Part shown: piece after piece, positions 53,364-63,274 of the stretch
Position numbering within the stretch: the stretch's first letter is position 1
How the letters are laid out: each line of letters opens with the position of its first letter
Origin: Malaciobacter molluscorum LMG 25693
GTDB taxonomy: Bacteria > Campylobacterota > Campylobacteria > Campylobacterales > Arcobacteraceae
Direction of reading: 5' to 3'
DNA: 64,000 nucleotides
Assembly (NCBI RefSeq): GCF_003544935.1
Contig: NZ_CP032098.1
Location: 806,001 to 870,000 of the forward strand
Notes under the pieces: model-generated
Databases searched by the model: none
What the model saw: only the letters and a program-made list of their open reading frames with translations
What the model was told of the DNA's origin: nothing
Made by a program: the position numbers and the translations under genes

Positions 53364-55121
53364 ATGAATAAAAATGAATTTTTACCAACTACAATGCAAG
53401 AGGTAAGAAAAAGAGGTTGGAATGAACTTGATGTTATTCTAATCTCTGGAGATGCCTATATAGATTCTCCTTTTATGGGGATTGCTGTTGTTGGAAGAAT
53501 ACTTGAAAATATAGGATTAAGAGTAGGTATCATTGGTCAGCCAGATATAAACTCAGATGTTGATATTAAAAGACTAGGAGAACCAAAACTTTTTTGGGGA
53601 GTTAGTGGTGGAAGTATTGACTCAATGGTATCAAACTATACTGCAACTAAAAAATTTAGAAATAGTGATGATTATACTCCTGGTGGAAAAAATAATAAAA
53701 GACCTGATAGAGCTACTATTGCATATACAAATCTAATAAGAAGATTTTATAAAAATACTGTTCCAATTGTTTTAGGTGGAATAGAAGCAAGTCTTAGAAG
53801 ATTGACTCATTATGATTATTGGTCAAATAAATTAAGAAAACCAATTTTATTTGATACAAAAGCTGATTATATGATTTATGGTATGGGAGAACAAGCAATT
53901 ATTGATTTGGGAAATTATCTAAAAGAGGGTAAAGATCCAAGAACAATAAGAGGACTTTGTTATATTTCAAAAGAGCCTGTTGAAGAGTTTTTACAAATCC
54001 CAAGTCATGATGAATGTCTAAAAGAAAAAGAGAAATATATTGACCTTTTTAAAGTATTTTATGACAATAATGACCCAGTTTATTCAAAAGGGCTTTGTCA
54101 AAAAGTAGATTCAAGATATTTAATTCAAAATCCGCCATGTGATTATTTAGAAGAAGATGGAATGGATAAAATTGCATCTTTACCTTATCAAAGAGATTTA
54201 CATCCTTATCATAAAAAAGATGGAAATGTTAAGTGCTTAGAGACAATAAAATTCTCAATTATGACTCATCATGGATGTTGGGGTGAGTGTAACTTCTGTG
54301 CAATTGCTGTTCATCAAGGAAGAACAATTAGAACAAGAAGTGAAAAGAATATTATTCAAGAGGCAAAAGATTTTACAAAAATAAAAGACTTTAAAGGAAT
54401 TATATCTGATGTTGGTGGTCCAACTGCAAATATGTATGGTTATGAGTGTAAGAAAAAACTTAAAAAAGGTACTTGCATTGATAATTATAGATGTGTAGAT
54501 GATAAAAGACTTTGTAAAGCAATGAAAGTTGATCATAGTAGAAATATACAGCTTTTAAAAGATATTAGAGAAGTTCCCGGTGTAAAAAAAGCTTTTGTTG
54601 CTTCAGGTGTAAGATATGATTTAATTACTGCTGATAAAAAGCATGGATATGAGTATCTAAAACAGATGGTTAATCATCATATTTCAGGTCAAATGAAAGT
54701 TGCTCCTGAACATACAAGTGATGAGGTTCTATACCATATGGGAAAACCTGGTAAACAAACATTAATTGATTTTAAAAAGATGTATGATACTTTGAATAAA
54801 GAAGCTGGAAAAAAACAGTTTTTAACTTATTATTTAATTGCCGCACATCCAGGTTGTGAAGATAAACATATGCATGATTTAAAAAACTTTACAACACATG
54901 AATTAAAAATGAATCCAGAACAAGCACAAGTATTTACTCCTACTCCTGGAACATACTCTTCAGTTATGTATTATACAGAAATGGATCCATTTACTAAAAA
55001 GAAAATATTTGTTGAAAAAGATACAAAAAGAAAAGAAAAACAGAAAGATATAGTAATAAAAAAACAGAATTTTAGAACTAATCATAAGAAAAATGTGCAC
55101 TCTTATGGTATGCAAGGATAG
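53364..55121 (+). CDS. YgiQ-family radical SAM protein
   Basis: 585 residues. N-terminal B12-binding-like region (DVILISGDAYIDSPF) followed by the radical SAM core with HHGCWGECNFCAIAVHQGR, the CxxxCxxC site for the 4Fe-4S cluster. Family motifs LGGIEASLRRLTHYDYW and APEHTSDEVLYHMGKPG are present. The reaction of YgiQ is not established. It is likely an iron-dependent cytoplasmic enzyme. Length is within the usual 580-740 range, at the short end. The basic C-terminal tail is ordinary for the group. Confidence 0.93.
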   Translation: MNKNEFLPTTMQEVRKRGWNELDVILISGDAYIDSPFMGIAVVGRILENIGLRVGIIGQPDINSDVDIKRLGEPKLFWGVSGGSIDSMVSNYTATKKFRNSDDYTPGGKNNKRPDRATIAYTNLIRRFYKNTVPIVLGGIEASLRRLTHYDYWSNKLRKPILFDTKADYMIYGMGEQAIIDLGNYLKEGKDPRTIRGLCYISKEPVEEFLQIPSHDECLKEKEKYIDLFKVFYDNNDPVYSKGLCQKVDSRYLIQNPPCDYLEEDGMDKIASLPYQRDLHPYHKKDGNVKCLETIKFSIMTHHGCWGECNFCAIAVHQGRTIRTRSEKNIIQEAKDFTKIKDFKGIISDVGGPTANMYGYECKKKLKKGTCIDNYRCVDDKRLCKAMKVDHSRNIQLLKDIREVPGVKKAFVASGVRYDLITADKKHGYEYLKQMVNHHISGQMKVAPEHTSDEVLYHMGKPGKQTLIDFKKMYDTLNKEAGKKQFLTYYLIAAHPGCEDKHMHDLKNFTTHELKMNPEQAQVFTPTPGTYSSVMYYTEMDPFTKKKIFVEKDTKRKEKQKDIVIKKQNFRTNHKKNVHSYGMQG

Positions 55122-55147
55122 TAAAATATATATAAGTTGTATTTTGC

Positions 55148-55153
55148 TATAAT
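55148..55153 (+). promoter_or_regulatory. -10 box of adk
   Basis: TATAAT followed by GCGCAC, 43 bases before the adk ATG; preceded by TTGC context but no clear -35. Confidence 0.5.
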
Positions 55154-55195
55154 GCGCACTTCGAATATGTTTATAAAACTTAATAAGGGACTTTT

Positions 55196-55765
55196 ATGAA
55201 AAAACTTTTTTTAATTATTGGTGCACCAGGTAGTGGTAAAACAACAGACGCTGAATTAATTGCTGAAAAACATGAAAATATTACTCATTATTCAACAGGT
55301 GATATGTTTAGAGCTGAAGTTGCAAGTGGAAGCCAAAGAGGGAAATTAATAGATTCTTATGTATCAAAAGGGAATCTTGTGCCAATAGATATTGTTATTG
55401 AAACTATTGTAGGAGCTATTAAAAAAGCACCAACTGATGTTGTTGTAATTGATGGTTATCCAAGAAGCCAAGAGCAAATGACTGAACTTGACAAATATTT
55501 AGAAACAGAAAGTGAAGTAGAATTAGTAAATACTATTGAAGTTGAAGTATCTGAAGAAGTTGCGAAAGATAGAGTTTTAGGAAGAGCTAGAGGGGCGGAT
55601 GATAATGTTGAAGTATTTAACAATAGAATGAAAGTTTATACTGATCCATTAGTTGATATTCAAGAATTTTATACAAATAAAAATATTTTAAAGAAAATTA
55701 ATGGTGAAAGAACTATTGAAGAAATAGTTTCAGAAATGGATGAATTTATTCAATCAAGAATATAA
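55196..55765 (+). CDS. adk: adenylate kinase
   Basis: 189 residues, a short form without the full LID domain of E. coli (214), as in other Campylobacterota. P-loop [12 protein letters not shown] at 8-19, the [14 protein letters not shown] nucleotide motif and [12 protein letters not shown] are clear; the LID region is the short GRARGADDN. It keeps AMP, ADP and ATP in balance. AAGGGA precedes the ATG. The CinA-like gene starts 4 bases after its stop. Confidence 0.96.
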   Translation: MKKLFLIIGAPGSGKTTDAELIAEKHENITHYSTGDMFRAEVASGSQRGKLIDSYVSKGNLVPIDIVIETIVGAIKKAPTDVVVIDGYPRSQEQMTELDKYLETESEVELVNTIEVEVSEEVAKDRVLGRARGADDNVEVFNNRMKVYTDPLVDIQEFYTNKNILKKINGERTIEEIVSEMDEFIQSRI

Positions 55766-55769
55766 ATAA

Positions 55770-56525
55770 ATGAATCAACCTAATTTTTACTCTGTAATAA
55801 TAGGAACAGAATTATTAAATGGGCGTCGAAAAGATGCTCATTTTTCTTTTTTAAATCATGAACTTCTTTTACGAGGTTGGACTCATAAAGCATCTTTTGT
55901 AATAGAAGATGATCCTTTTTTGATGGAAAATACTTTTAAACTTATTAAATCAGATGAAAACTCAGTTATGTTTTGTTTTGGTGGAATTGGTTCAACGCCT
56001 GATGATTTAACAAGACAAATAGCAGCAAAAGTTTTTAGAGATAATAAGATGAGTTTCCATCCTGATGCTAAGCAGTTAGTTGAAAATGAATTTAAACAAA
56101 AAGCCTATCCACATAGAATAAATATGGCTTATTTACCTATTAATTCAAAATTATTAGATAATGTAGTAAATAATGTACCTGGATTTTATTTGGATGATAG
56201 ATTTTTCTTTACTCCTGGATTTCCATCAATGAGTCAATCTATGGTTTTACAAGCTTTAAATACTTTGTATCCTAAAAATTGTATAAATAAATATAGATTA
56301 TCTTTAACTGCAAATTGTGGAGAAAGTGATTTAATTGATATAATGAATCAAATGCCAAAAGAGATTGAGTTGTCATCTTTACCTAAGTTTGTAGAAATTG
56401 GAAGACAAACTGTAATTTCACTTAGTTCAACAAATGAAAAGATACTTAATGAATCTTTTCAAAAATTTATTGAACATTTGCAGAAATTAAATTTTAGTTA
56501 TGTTTTAAGAGATATTAATTTTTAG
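55770..56525 (+). CDS. CinA/MoaB-like molybdopterin-binding domain protein
   Basis: 251 residues consisting of the MoCF-biosynthesis fold: IIGTELLNGRRKDAHFSFL, then VMFCFGGIGSTPDDLTRQIAA (the GGxGxTPDD motif) and a C-terminal extension. This is the N-terminal half of CinA-type proteins without the deamidase half. In full CinA that domain hydrolyses ADP-ribose-like compounds; here the substrate is unknown. It follows adk by four bases, so the two are probably one unit, and it is convergent with the Sel1 gene, only one base separating the stops. Confidence 0.85.
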   Translation: MNQPNFYSVIIGTELLNGRRKDAHFSFLNHELLLRGWTHKASFVIEDDPFLMENTFKLIKSDENSVMFCFGGIGSTPDDLTRQIAAKVFRDNKMSFHPDAKQLVENEFKQKAYPHRINMAYLPINSKLLDNVVNNVPGFYLDDRFFFTPGFPSMSQSMVLQALNTLYPKNCINKYRLSLTANCGESDLIDIMNQMPKEIELSSLPKFVEIGRQTVISLSSTNEKILNESFQKFIEHLQKLNFSYVLRDINF

Positions 56526-56526
56526 A

Positions 56527-57195
56527 TTACTCTGGTTTAGTATAAAAATTAAATTTAAAACCTTTGTCTTCTGGATATTTTTTTAGGTTATAGTCTTTAT
56601 AAACTTTCTGACATAATTTAATATTGTGTTTCATTCCTTCTTTTGCAAAAATATGGGCTCTACCAAAATTAACAAACACACCTTTTCCTGTAGCATACAT
56701 ATATGATAAATAACAATGAGCTAAAGGATAGTTTTGTTTTGATGCTCTTTCAAAATATTTAACTGCTTGTTTATAATCTTTTTGTACAATCATTCCTTTT
56801 AAAAATAATACACCTATCAAGTTTTCAGCGGGTGCATATTTTGCATTTGCTAAATCTGATAATAAATTATAAGCATTCACTTCATCATAATAGATTGTAT
56901 CTTTATTTAAATATAGTTTTGCAAGGTCATATGCACATTTATAATCACCTAAAGTAGAACCTTTTAGTAAAAATATATAACTATATTCATAGTTTTTAGG
57001 TACACCTTTTCCATTTGCATATAAATAAGCAAGTCTATTAATTGCAGCAGTATTATCTTGTTGCGCAAGTTCTTTATATAATTTAAGAGCTTTTATTACT
57101 CCATCTTTTTCTTCAATTTGCATAGCCTCATCAAATGTTATTGAAAAACATAAATTAAATAAAAAACATATTAAAAGAAAATACCTAAAAATCAT
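56527..57195 (-). CDS. exported Sel1-like repeat protein
   Basis: 222 residues with a signal peptide (to about 19, LCFSI). Four to five Sel1/TPR-like repeats follow, for example [23 protein letters not shown] and [22 protein letters not shown], with the GKGV turn typical of Sel1. Such proteins are protein-interaction scaffolds in the periplasm or cysteine-rich HcpA-like factors in Helicobacter, but this one lacks paired cysteines. Its start overlaps the end of alr by four bases. Confidence 0.85.
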   Translation of the reverse strand: MIFRYFLLICFLFNLCFSITFDEAMQIEEKDGVIKALKLYKELAQQDNTAAINRLAYLYANGKGVPKNYEYSYIFLLKGSTLGDYKCAYDLAKLYLNKDTIYYDEVNAYNLLSDLANAKYAPAENLIGVLFLKGMIVQKDYKQAVKYFERASKQNYPLAHCYLSYMYATGKGVFVNFGRAHIFAKEGMKHNIKLCQKVYKDYNLKKYPEDKGFKFNFYTKPE

Positions 57196-58214
57196 ATGAC
57201 CTCTTTTTTTATATTTGGATTTAATGTTGCTAGAATTTCATATCTTATTGTATTATGAATATCTGCTAATTTTGATACATCATCAAATATGCAAACTTCT
57301 TCATCTTCACTATTTATACTTAAATTATCCATTGATACTTTTCCTAATATTTCATAACCTTTTGGAGTTAAATATTTATGTTTACCATCTAATCTCAAAA
57401 AGCCATCACCATACCCAACATCATAAGTTGATGTTATCATATTTTTAGGTGCTTCATATACACCTCCATAACCAACTCTTTGACCTTTTTCTAAAACACG
57501 TGTTGCTATTTTTTTTGCCCATAATGACATAACTGGTTTTAATTCTGGGTTTTTAAAGATAGTGTCTGTATCTAAATATCCATAAGTTGCAATCCCAACT
57601 CTAGCAAAATCTTCATCAAAATTCTTAATTCTAAATAAAGCTGATGAATTAGCAGAATGAAACTTAGGAAGTGGTAAAAAAAGTTGTTCACATATTTCTT
57701 TCACTTCTTGTTTTATTTGTGAAAAATTAGACCTTTGCCAATAAAATTCTGTTGATAAAATATCAGAAGCTCTATGGTGTGTGAATAACCCTGTGAAATT
57801 TAAGTTTTGTCTGCAGATACCATGAATAGCCTCTTTAAGCTGGTTTTTAGCTATCCCATTTCTATGCATTCCTGTATCAATTTTTAGATGAACATTCGTA
57901 TTTTTGGGCAATTTTTTAAGTTGTTCAATATTGTTTACAGCTATGTGAAAAGTGTGTGAATAAGTGTGAATTTCCTCTTCAGCTAAAATTAATATTTGTT
58001 CAAATAGTTTTTCAATTTTTATTGCTTCATCTAGTGTTTGCACTACTGCTTTTTTTATACCAAACTCATTTGCTAATGTTGCAATTTCTAAAAGTCCATG
58101 TCCATATGCATTATCTTTTAATACAACAGCAACTTTATCTTTTCCATTTGCTTTTTTTGAAATAATATCTAAATTATGAAATAAGTTTGATTTATTTATA
58201 ACAATCTTTCCCAA
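57192..58214 (-). CDS. alr: alanine racemase
   Basis: 340 residues from TTG 58214, chosen because AAGGA lies eight bases before it and it follows uvrC by four bases; the longer frame from 58262 would overlap uvrC. The PLP lysine is Lys33 in [10 protein letters not shown], and the second catalytic residue is the tyrosine of GYGGVYEAP. The DTGMHRNGI motif and GYGDGF block fit. It makes D-alanine for ddl and murF in this window. VLKDN differs from the common VVKAN, a small variation. Confidence 0.93.
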   Translation of the reverse strand: MGKIVINKSNLFHNLDIISKKANGKDKVAVVLKDNAYGHGLLEIATLANEFGIKKAVVQTLDEAIKIEKLFEQILILAEEEIHTYSHTFHIAVNNIEQLKKLPKNTNVHLKIDTGMHRNGIAKNQLKEAIHGICRQNLNFTGLFTHHRASDILSTEFYWQRSNFSQIKQEVKEICEQLFLPLPKFHSANSSALFRIKNFDEDFARVGIATYGYLDTDTIFKNPELKPVMSLWAKKIATRVLEKGQRVGYGGVYEAPKNMITSTYDVGYGDGFLRLDGKHKYLTPKGYEILGKVSMDNLSINSEDEEVCIFDDVSKLADIHNTIRYEILATLNPNIKKEVI

Positions 58215-58218
58215 GATT

Positions 58219-60048
58219 TTATTCCTTGATTTCTTTAAAATAGTTAAATAGTACCTTAGCATCTTTTTCGTTTAATACAGCTTTTAAATCCTCAATTGAA
58301 GCTGTCTTAATTTTCTCAAATTCACCAAAGTATAAAAGAAGCTTTTTAACTTTTGCTTCACCTATTCCTTTTATTTGTAATAACGATATTTTACTATCTT
58401 CTTTTCTTTTTTGTTTTTTGTGAAATGATATTGCAAATCTATGTGCTTCATCTCTTAATCTTTGTACAAATTGTAATCTTTTATCACTTGGAAGTAAATC
58501 AACTCTTTGTATTGTATTGTCTTTTTCAAAATAGATGATGTCTTTTGCACTACCTTTTGCTCTATGTGCTTTAAAATCAAGTTTTTCTTTTGCAATAGCA
58601 ATAATATCTAAGTTTACTCCAACAGAATTTCTTATATCAATAGCTAGATTTAAAAGAGTCGCTCCTCCATCTATTACCCAAACATCAGGTGCTGGATTTT
58701 TTTCAAAACTATCAACTCTTCTCATTAGAGTCTCTTTCATTTGAGAATATTCATCTTTTGCTTCTAAATTATAATGTCGATAATCTTTTTTTAAAAATTT
58801 TTCTTCCCATGTAATCATACCACCAACTGTTGCTTGTCCCATCATATGTGAATTATCATAACACTCAAATCTAGTAGGTATATTTGCAAAATGAAATAAC
58901 TCTTTTAATTCTTCATAAATATTTGAAGTGTTTACATTTTGAAGTCTTAATAACTCTTTACAATTATTTAATGCTACTTCAACTATTTTTGTTTTTTTAC
59001 CTCTTTTAGGATAAACAATTGGAATATTTTTTTCAAATCTATCTTTTAAGAACTCTTCTAAATCTTCTATTTCTTCTAGTTCATGCGCAACAATAATCTC
59101 TTTAGGAAGTAGGGGAATTTCATTATCATAGTAATTTATAATTGCTCTTTTATAGGCTTCATTTAAATCAATATCAAGTTCTTTTTGATTTATTTTTAAA
59201 TAATCATGGTTACTTGAAGCTAATTTTCCTTCTCTAAAAAACATTCTAACTAAGACTGCTTTTTCTTTAGAAACTTCTATTGCAAAAAGATCTATATTTT
59301 CATGTGTAGCAAGATCCATTCCTGTGTGAATTTGAGATTTTTCAATTGTTTTTATTCTATCTCTGATTTTCATTGCATCTTCAAATCTAAATTCTTCAGA
59401 ATATTGCATCATTCTTTCATTTAATTTTCTTAATAATTTATTTTTATTATAAATATATTCTAAAGCTTCATCAACTATTTTACTATATTCTTCTTTTGTG
59501 ATTTTTCCAACACATGGTGCATAACATTTTTTTATTTGATGAAATAGGCATGCTTCTTTAGCTTTTACACATGATTTTTTTTGAACCAAAGGAACAATTT
59601 CATATATACTATCAAGCATATCTCTTGCTCCTGTTGAATATGGACCAAAATATTTAATATTTTTATCTTTTAAAACTTTTCTTGTAATCTCTAATCTTGG
59701 AAAATCTTCTTTATAATCAATTATAATGTAAGGGTATGTTTTATCATCTCTTAATAAAATATTATATTTGGGTTTAAGTTGTTTTATAAGTGAATTTTCA
59801 AGTATTAAAGCATCATGTTCACTTGGAACAACAATCCATTCTAAAGATTTAACTTCTGTTATCATCTTATATATTCTAGGGCTTAATTTATCAGCAGGTC
59901 CTAAAGTAGGTATAAATTTAAAATATGATTTTACTCTATTTTTTAATACTTTTGCTTTTCCTACATAAAGAAGGTGCCCATCTTTATCAAAGTACTGATA
60001 GACACCTGCATCTTTAGGTAGCTCTTTTAATTTCTCTTCTAAGTTCAT
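58219..60048 (-). CDS. uvrC: UvrABC excision nuclease subunit C
   Basis: 609 residues (E. coli 610). GIY-YIG domain at the start ([19 protein letters not shown]), the Cys-rich region [17 protein letters not shown], a UVR helix pair ([14 protein letters not shown]), the RNase H-like domain with [10 protein letters not shown], and a C-terminal helix-hairpin-helix ([16 protein letters not shown]). It cuts both sides of a lesion in nucleotide excision repair. Upstream is a DUF2059 gene nine bases away on the same strand; alr follows. Confidence 0.97.
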   Translation of the reverse strand: MNLEEKLKELPKDAGVYQYFDKDGHLLYVGKAKVLKNRVKSYFKFIPTLGPADKLSPRIYKMITEVKSLEWIVVPSEHDALILENSLIKQLKPKYNILLRDDKTYPYIIIDYKEDFPRLEITRKVLKDKNIKYFGPYSTGARDMLDSIYEIVPLVQKKSCVKAKEACLFHQIKKCYAPCVGKITKEEYSKIVDEALEYIYNKNKLLRKLNERMMQYSEEFRFEDAMKIRDRIKTIEKSQIHTGMDLATHENIDLFAIEVSKEKAVLVRMFFREGKLASSNHDYLKINQKELDIDLNEAYKRAIINYYDNEIPLLPKEIIVAHELEEIEDLEEFLKDRFEKNIPIVYPKRGKKTKIVEVALNNCKELLRLQNVNTSNIYEELKELFHFANIPTRFECYDNSHMMGQATVGGMITWEEKFLKKDYRHYNLEAKDEYSQMKETLMRRVDSFEKNPAPDVWVIDGGATLLNLAIDIRNSVGVNLDIIAIAKEKLDFKAHRAKGSAKDIIYFEKDNTIQRVDLLPSDKRLQFVQRLRDEAHRFAISFHKKQKRKEDSKISLLQIKGIGEAKVKKLLLYFGEFEKIKTASIEDLKAVLNEKDAKVLFNYFKEIKE

Positions 60049-60057
60049 ATAGTTAAA

Positions 60058-60522
60058 TTAATTGTTATTGATTTTTTGTTTTTCTTTCATTAATTCAACT
60101 TGTTTTTGTAACATTTGTTTTAATTCTTCTTGGTGTGCTTGTACTTTTCTTATTCCTATTTGATTACTCTCATATGTAATTTTTGGAAGTTCTGTTATTG
60201 TTTTTTTACCAACTGGCGATTCGTAAAATTTTCTAATTTCTTTTAACTCATCTGCTGTAAATCTATTTGTATATAAAGAGATAAGATCCTCTTTTATTGA
60301 ATTAAAATTTATATATTTTGCAAAAAATTCTCTTAGTACATTTTCAAAAGGTCTAAGTTGTGGTTTTATTTGCATTTGTACTTTTAATAACTGTTCTACA
60401 ATTTTGTCATAATTGTTATTTTTATTTATTAATGTAATTATTTTTTCTGCTTCATCATGAGCTTCATTTGCATATAAAGATAAAGCTAAAAAAAGAGGTA
60501 GGATTATTTTTCTTAGTTTCAT
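60058..60522 (-). CDS. exported DUF2059-family protein
   Basis: 154 residues with a signal peptide (to about 18, LSLYA). The helical domain with FTADELKEIRKFYESPVGKK is the DUF2059 signature: a short C-terminal helical repeat found in periplasmic proteins of unknown role. It ends in a coiled coil. Directly upstream of uvrC on the same strand, and divergent from the lipoprotein gene. Confidence 0.85.
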   Translation of the reverse strand: MKLRKIILPLFLALSLYANEAHDEAEKIITLINKNNNYDKIVEQLLKVQMQIKPQLRPFENVLREFFAKYINFNSIKEDLISLYTNRFTADELKEIRKFYESPVGKKTITELPKITYESNQIGIRKVQAHQEELKQMLQKQVELMKEKQKINNN

Positions 60523-60626
60523 ATGATTCCTTTTAATATTATAATTTGTATTATAATGAAATTCTTATAAAAAGGAGATTTTAATAAATATAATGCAATA
60601 TTATAAGAAATATTTGTGGAGTTATT

Positions 60627-62234
60627 ATGTATTTAAAAAGATTAATTAGTTTGTTTTTTATTGTTGTATTTTTTGTAGGTTGCTCAAATACACAGTTAAA
60701 TAACACAGCTATGAAAAAAGCACATAAAAATTTAGGTGAAGTTGCAATTATTTCTTATAAGGGAGCATATAAGATTAAATATAAAAGTAAAGTAGAACCT
60801 AATATATGTAAGAAAAATATGGATTATTTATTTAGTCAAATATTTAATAAAACAAAAGATTTTGTTGATGATTTTAAACTTGGAGATGTAAAAGTAAAAA
60901 ATTTTGATTTTAAAAGTAAAGTGAAAAATTTATTAGTTATTCGACCTTATGAATATGTATCCACTTCTGCTTATACCTGTGATGCAAATAGTTTTGTAAT
61001 TGATGTCTTTTTATATAATAGTGAAAATTTAACTAAAAATTGGACAAAAACAAATAAAGGAAATTTAAGACAGATACATGATTTGCCTTCTCATAAATTG
61101 ATTTGGATGAAACAAATAACTATAAATTTTAATAATTATAATAAAAATTCTCAAATAAATAAAATGCAAGAATTATTTCCAATTATAATAAAAGGTTTAC
61201 AAAAAGATGGAATAATTAAATCTATTAATAAAGAAGAAATAAAAAAATTATCTATACAAAGAAGTTTGAAAAGAGTTGATTGTATTCCCTATACAAAAAA
61301 TTTTACAATAAGAAGTTCAAAAAATATTTTGTGTTTAGGTAATCTTGGGTTTTCAAATATTAAACTAAATAGAAAAGTTTCAAATAGTAATGTAATTAAT
61401 GCATCAAATGGCTTGTATGAATACTCTTTAGATAATAGCTCTTGTAAAAATATTGTTACATCTTTTTCTGTGGGTAATAATGATAATTCTACAGTTAGTT
61501 TCAAAAATACATATAAAGAACAAATATTGGACTTTTATAATAATAAATGTGTTGTCAAAAATAAATCTAATATAAACTTTTTAGAATGCACAAAAAATGA
61601 TAAAACACAATACTTTTTAGAAAACTCAAAAAAGATTAAAAATAAAATTTATGAGAAGTATTTAATTCAAGTAGATAATATGTGTTTTAATAGTATTTAT
61701 AATAATTTTGACAGTAAAGAAAAATTATGGAGAACTCCTTATGGTTATAATAGTGAAGGTTGGAATGCATTTGGAATAAATAAATATACAAAAACAAAAT
61801 ATGATAAAGATGGTTTTAATTATAACGGTTGGAATAAACAAGGAATAAATAAATATACAAAAACAAAGTATGATAAAGATGGTTTCTCTTTAAATGGTGA
61901 AAATATATATGGAGTAGATAAAGATGGATGGAGCTCAAAATTAAAAAAATTTATAAAAATGAAAAGAAAAACTGATAAATCATTTAATATAATAACTTTC
62001 AAATCCGTAGCAAAAAATAAAATTTATAATCGAAGCTTTTACGATAAATATTATATATTGATGACTAAAAATGGAACTAGATTAATTGGAGAAAAAAGAT
62101 ATCCTAAATTGGGAATAATAAAAAAATACTACTTTGTTAAAAGTGATGGTAAAGAAGTAATTAACTTTAAACAAAAAGGTTCTAGATTAAGTAATGATAT
62201 TAAGCTTGAAAAAATTGTTGAAGAAAAAATTTAA
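60627..62234 (+). CDS. lipoprotein with C-terminal tandem repeats, function unknown
   Basis: 535 residues. A lipoprotein signal ends in FFVGC, so Cys19 is probably lipid-modified. The middle (40-370) has several cysteines (CKKN, YTCDAN, CIPYTK, CLGN) that could form disulfides. From about residue 370 a 23-residue unit appears: GINKYTKTKYDKDGF occurs twice, 69 bases apart, inside a run of G-x-N and DKDGW motifs similar to other bacterial Gly-Asn-Asp repeats. A beta-rich tail follows. It is divergent from the DUF2059 gene. I cannot name a family. Confidence 0.7.
   Translation: MYLKRLISLFFIVVFFVGCSNTQLNNTAMKKAHKNLGEVAIISYKGAYKIKYKSKVEPNICKKNMDYLFSQIFNKTKDFVDDFKLGDVKVKNFDFKSKVKNLLVIRPYEYVSTSAYTCDANSFVIDVFLYNSENLTKNWTKTNKGNLRQIHDLPSHKLIWMKQITINFNNYNKNSQINKMQELFPIIIKGLQKDGIIKSINKEEIKKLSIQRSLKRVDCIPYTKNFTIRSSKNILCLGNLGFSNIKLNRKVSNSNVINASNGLYEYSLDNSSCKNIVTSFSVGNNDNSTVSFKNTYKEQILDFYNNKCVVKNKSNINFLECTKNDKTQYFLENSKKIKNKIYEKYLIQVDNMCFNSIYNNFDSKEKLWRTPYGYNSEGWNAFGINKYTKTKYDKDGFNYNGWNKQGINKYTKTKYDKDGFSLNGENIYGVDKDGWSSKLKKFIKMKRKTDKSFNIITFKSVAKNKIYNRSFYDKYYILMTKNGTRLIGEKRYPKLGIIKKYYFVKSDGKEVINFKQKGSRLSNDIKLEKIVEEKI
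61773..61885 (+). repeat. 69-bp tandem repeat coding for a 23-residue unit
   Basis: Two copies starting at 61773 and 61842 share at least 43 of 44 bases. They encode GINKYTKTKYDKDGF twice in the lipoprotein. Slippage could change the copy number in frame. Confidence 0.85.
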
Positions 62235-62236
62235 TT

Positions 62237-62261
62237 ACTAAGAGTAAATTATACTCTTAGT
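62237..62261. terminator. bidirectional hairpin between convergent genes
   Basis: Perfect 10-bp arms ACTAAGAGTA and TACTCTTAGT with a 5-base loop, between the lipoprotein and the convergent exported protein, covering the latter's stop. Confidence 0.7.
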
Positions 62262-63153
62262 GATAGTTTATATAGTATGGTTTTACCATAATCTTTTGAT
62301 TTCCTACTGGTTCTAATCCCATTATTTGTTTAGGCGTCATTATTGGTTTTTTATCATTGTTATAAAATATTTTAAATCCACCTACTGCTTTATTTGTTTG
62401 ACTAATTGCATATAGTCCATTATAAATTTTTACTTTAACTTGTCCTGTTCCATGTCCATCAATATTATAAATTAGTTCTATATTATCATGTGTTTTTACT
62501 TCATCTTTATTTCTTAACATTCTTTTATGAAACATATGAACTATTAATTTTTTTCTTTGGATTATGTTATTTGCAATTAAATAATCACTAATTAAATCTT
62601 GAGCTTCGTTTAGTTGCCATGCAAAAATATGTCCAATATATTTGCCTGGAGGATATCCTCTATGTTTTGGAATTTTAAATTCAGGATCAATTGCTAAATG
62701 AACATTTTCATATTTTAAATATTTTAATACAGGTTTAATTGCTTCTGCTGGAGTTTGCGTTCCAAGTTGCAAATCAATAAAAACTAAAAAATTCTCTTTT
62801 TGTGCTCTTTTTATATATTTCATTAAAATTGAATCACTCATTGTTAAAAGATAATCTTTTTTTCTACCTGGATCTTTTGTTGCAAGTGAATATATAATAT
62901 GAAAAGCTAATTTTACATCCATTTTATAATTTAATTCTTTATCAAAATAAGCTTTCTTTTTTTTCATTTTTTTTACAAGTTCATCAATATTATTTTCACC
63001 TAAAATTCCTAAAGATGCAGCATGTGGTCTTCCATAATATCCTATTAAAACTTCACCTTTTTCTTCTTTTTGAATAGTGGGTTTTGAAATATTTGCAAAT
63101 AGTATTTGTGTTATAAAAATTAGTGATAAAAATATTTTAAAAGTTTTAATCAT
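62257..63153 (-). CDS. exported protein of unknown function, TIM-barrel-like character
   Basis: 298 residues with a signal peptide (to about 20, ILFA). It opens VLIGYYGRPHAASLGILGE, then alternates helices with strands such as KLAFHIIYSLA, FLVFIDLQLG, VHLAIDPEF and KLIVHMFHKRM, and ends NIDGHGTGQVKVKIY. The strand-helix order and acidic residues at strand ends (FIDLQ, AIDPEF) recall glycoside-hydrolase-type barrels; similar proteins with the GYYG start occur in Actinobacteria, function unknown. No enzyme class can be claimed. Confidence 0.65.
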   Translation of the reverse strand: MIKTFKIFLSLIFITQILFANISKPTIQKEEKGEVLIGYYGRPHAASLGILGENNIDELVKKMKKKKAYFDKELNYKMDVKLAFHIIYSLATKDPGRKKDYLLTMSDSILMKYIKRAQKENFLVFIDLQLGTQTPAEAIKPVLKYLKYENVHLAIDPEFKIPKHRGYPPGKYIGHIFAWQLNEAQDLISDYLIANNIIQRKKLIVHMFHKRMLRNKDEVKTHDNIELIYNIDGHGTGQVKVKIYNGLYAISQTNKAVGGFKIFYNNDKKPIMTPKQIMGLEPVGNQKIMVKPYYINYH

Positions 63154-63274
63154 TCTCGCTTACTTATTATCCATAGTTGTTTTCATGAAAGTATAATATA
63201 TTTTTTTAAAACAAAATTTAAAAATAGACTTAATAGTATATAAGTTTAAAAAGTTGATATTGTAAGATACTAAT

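Noticed and set aside
57215-57448. Hydrophobic plus-strand frame opposite alr
   Set aside because: Antisense shadow; alr has all catalytic motifs in the minus frame.
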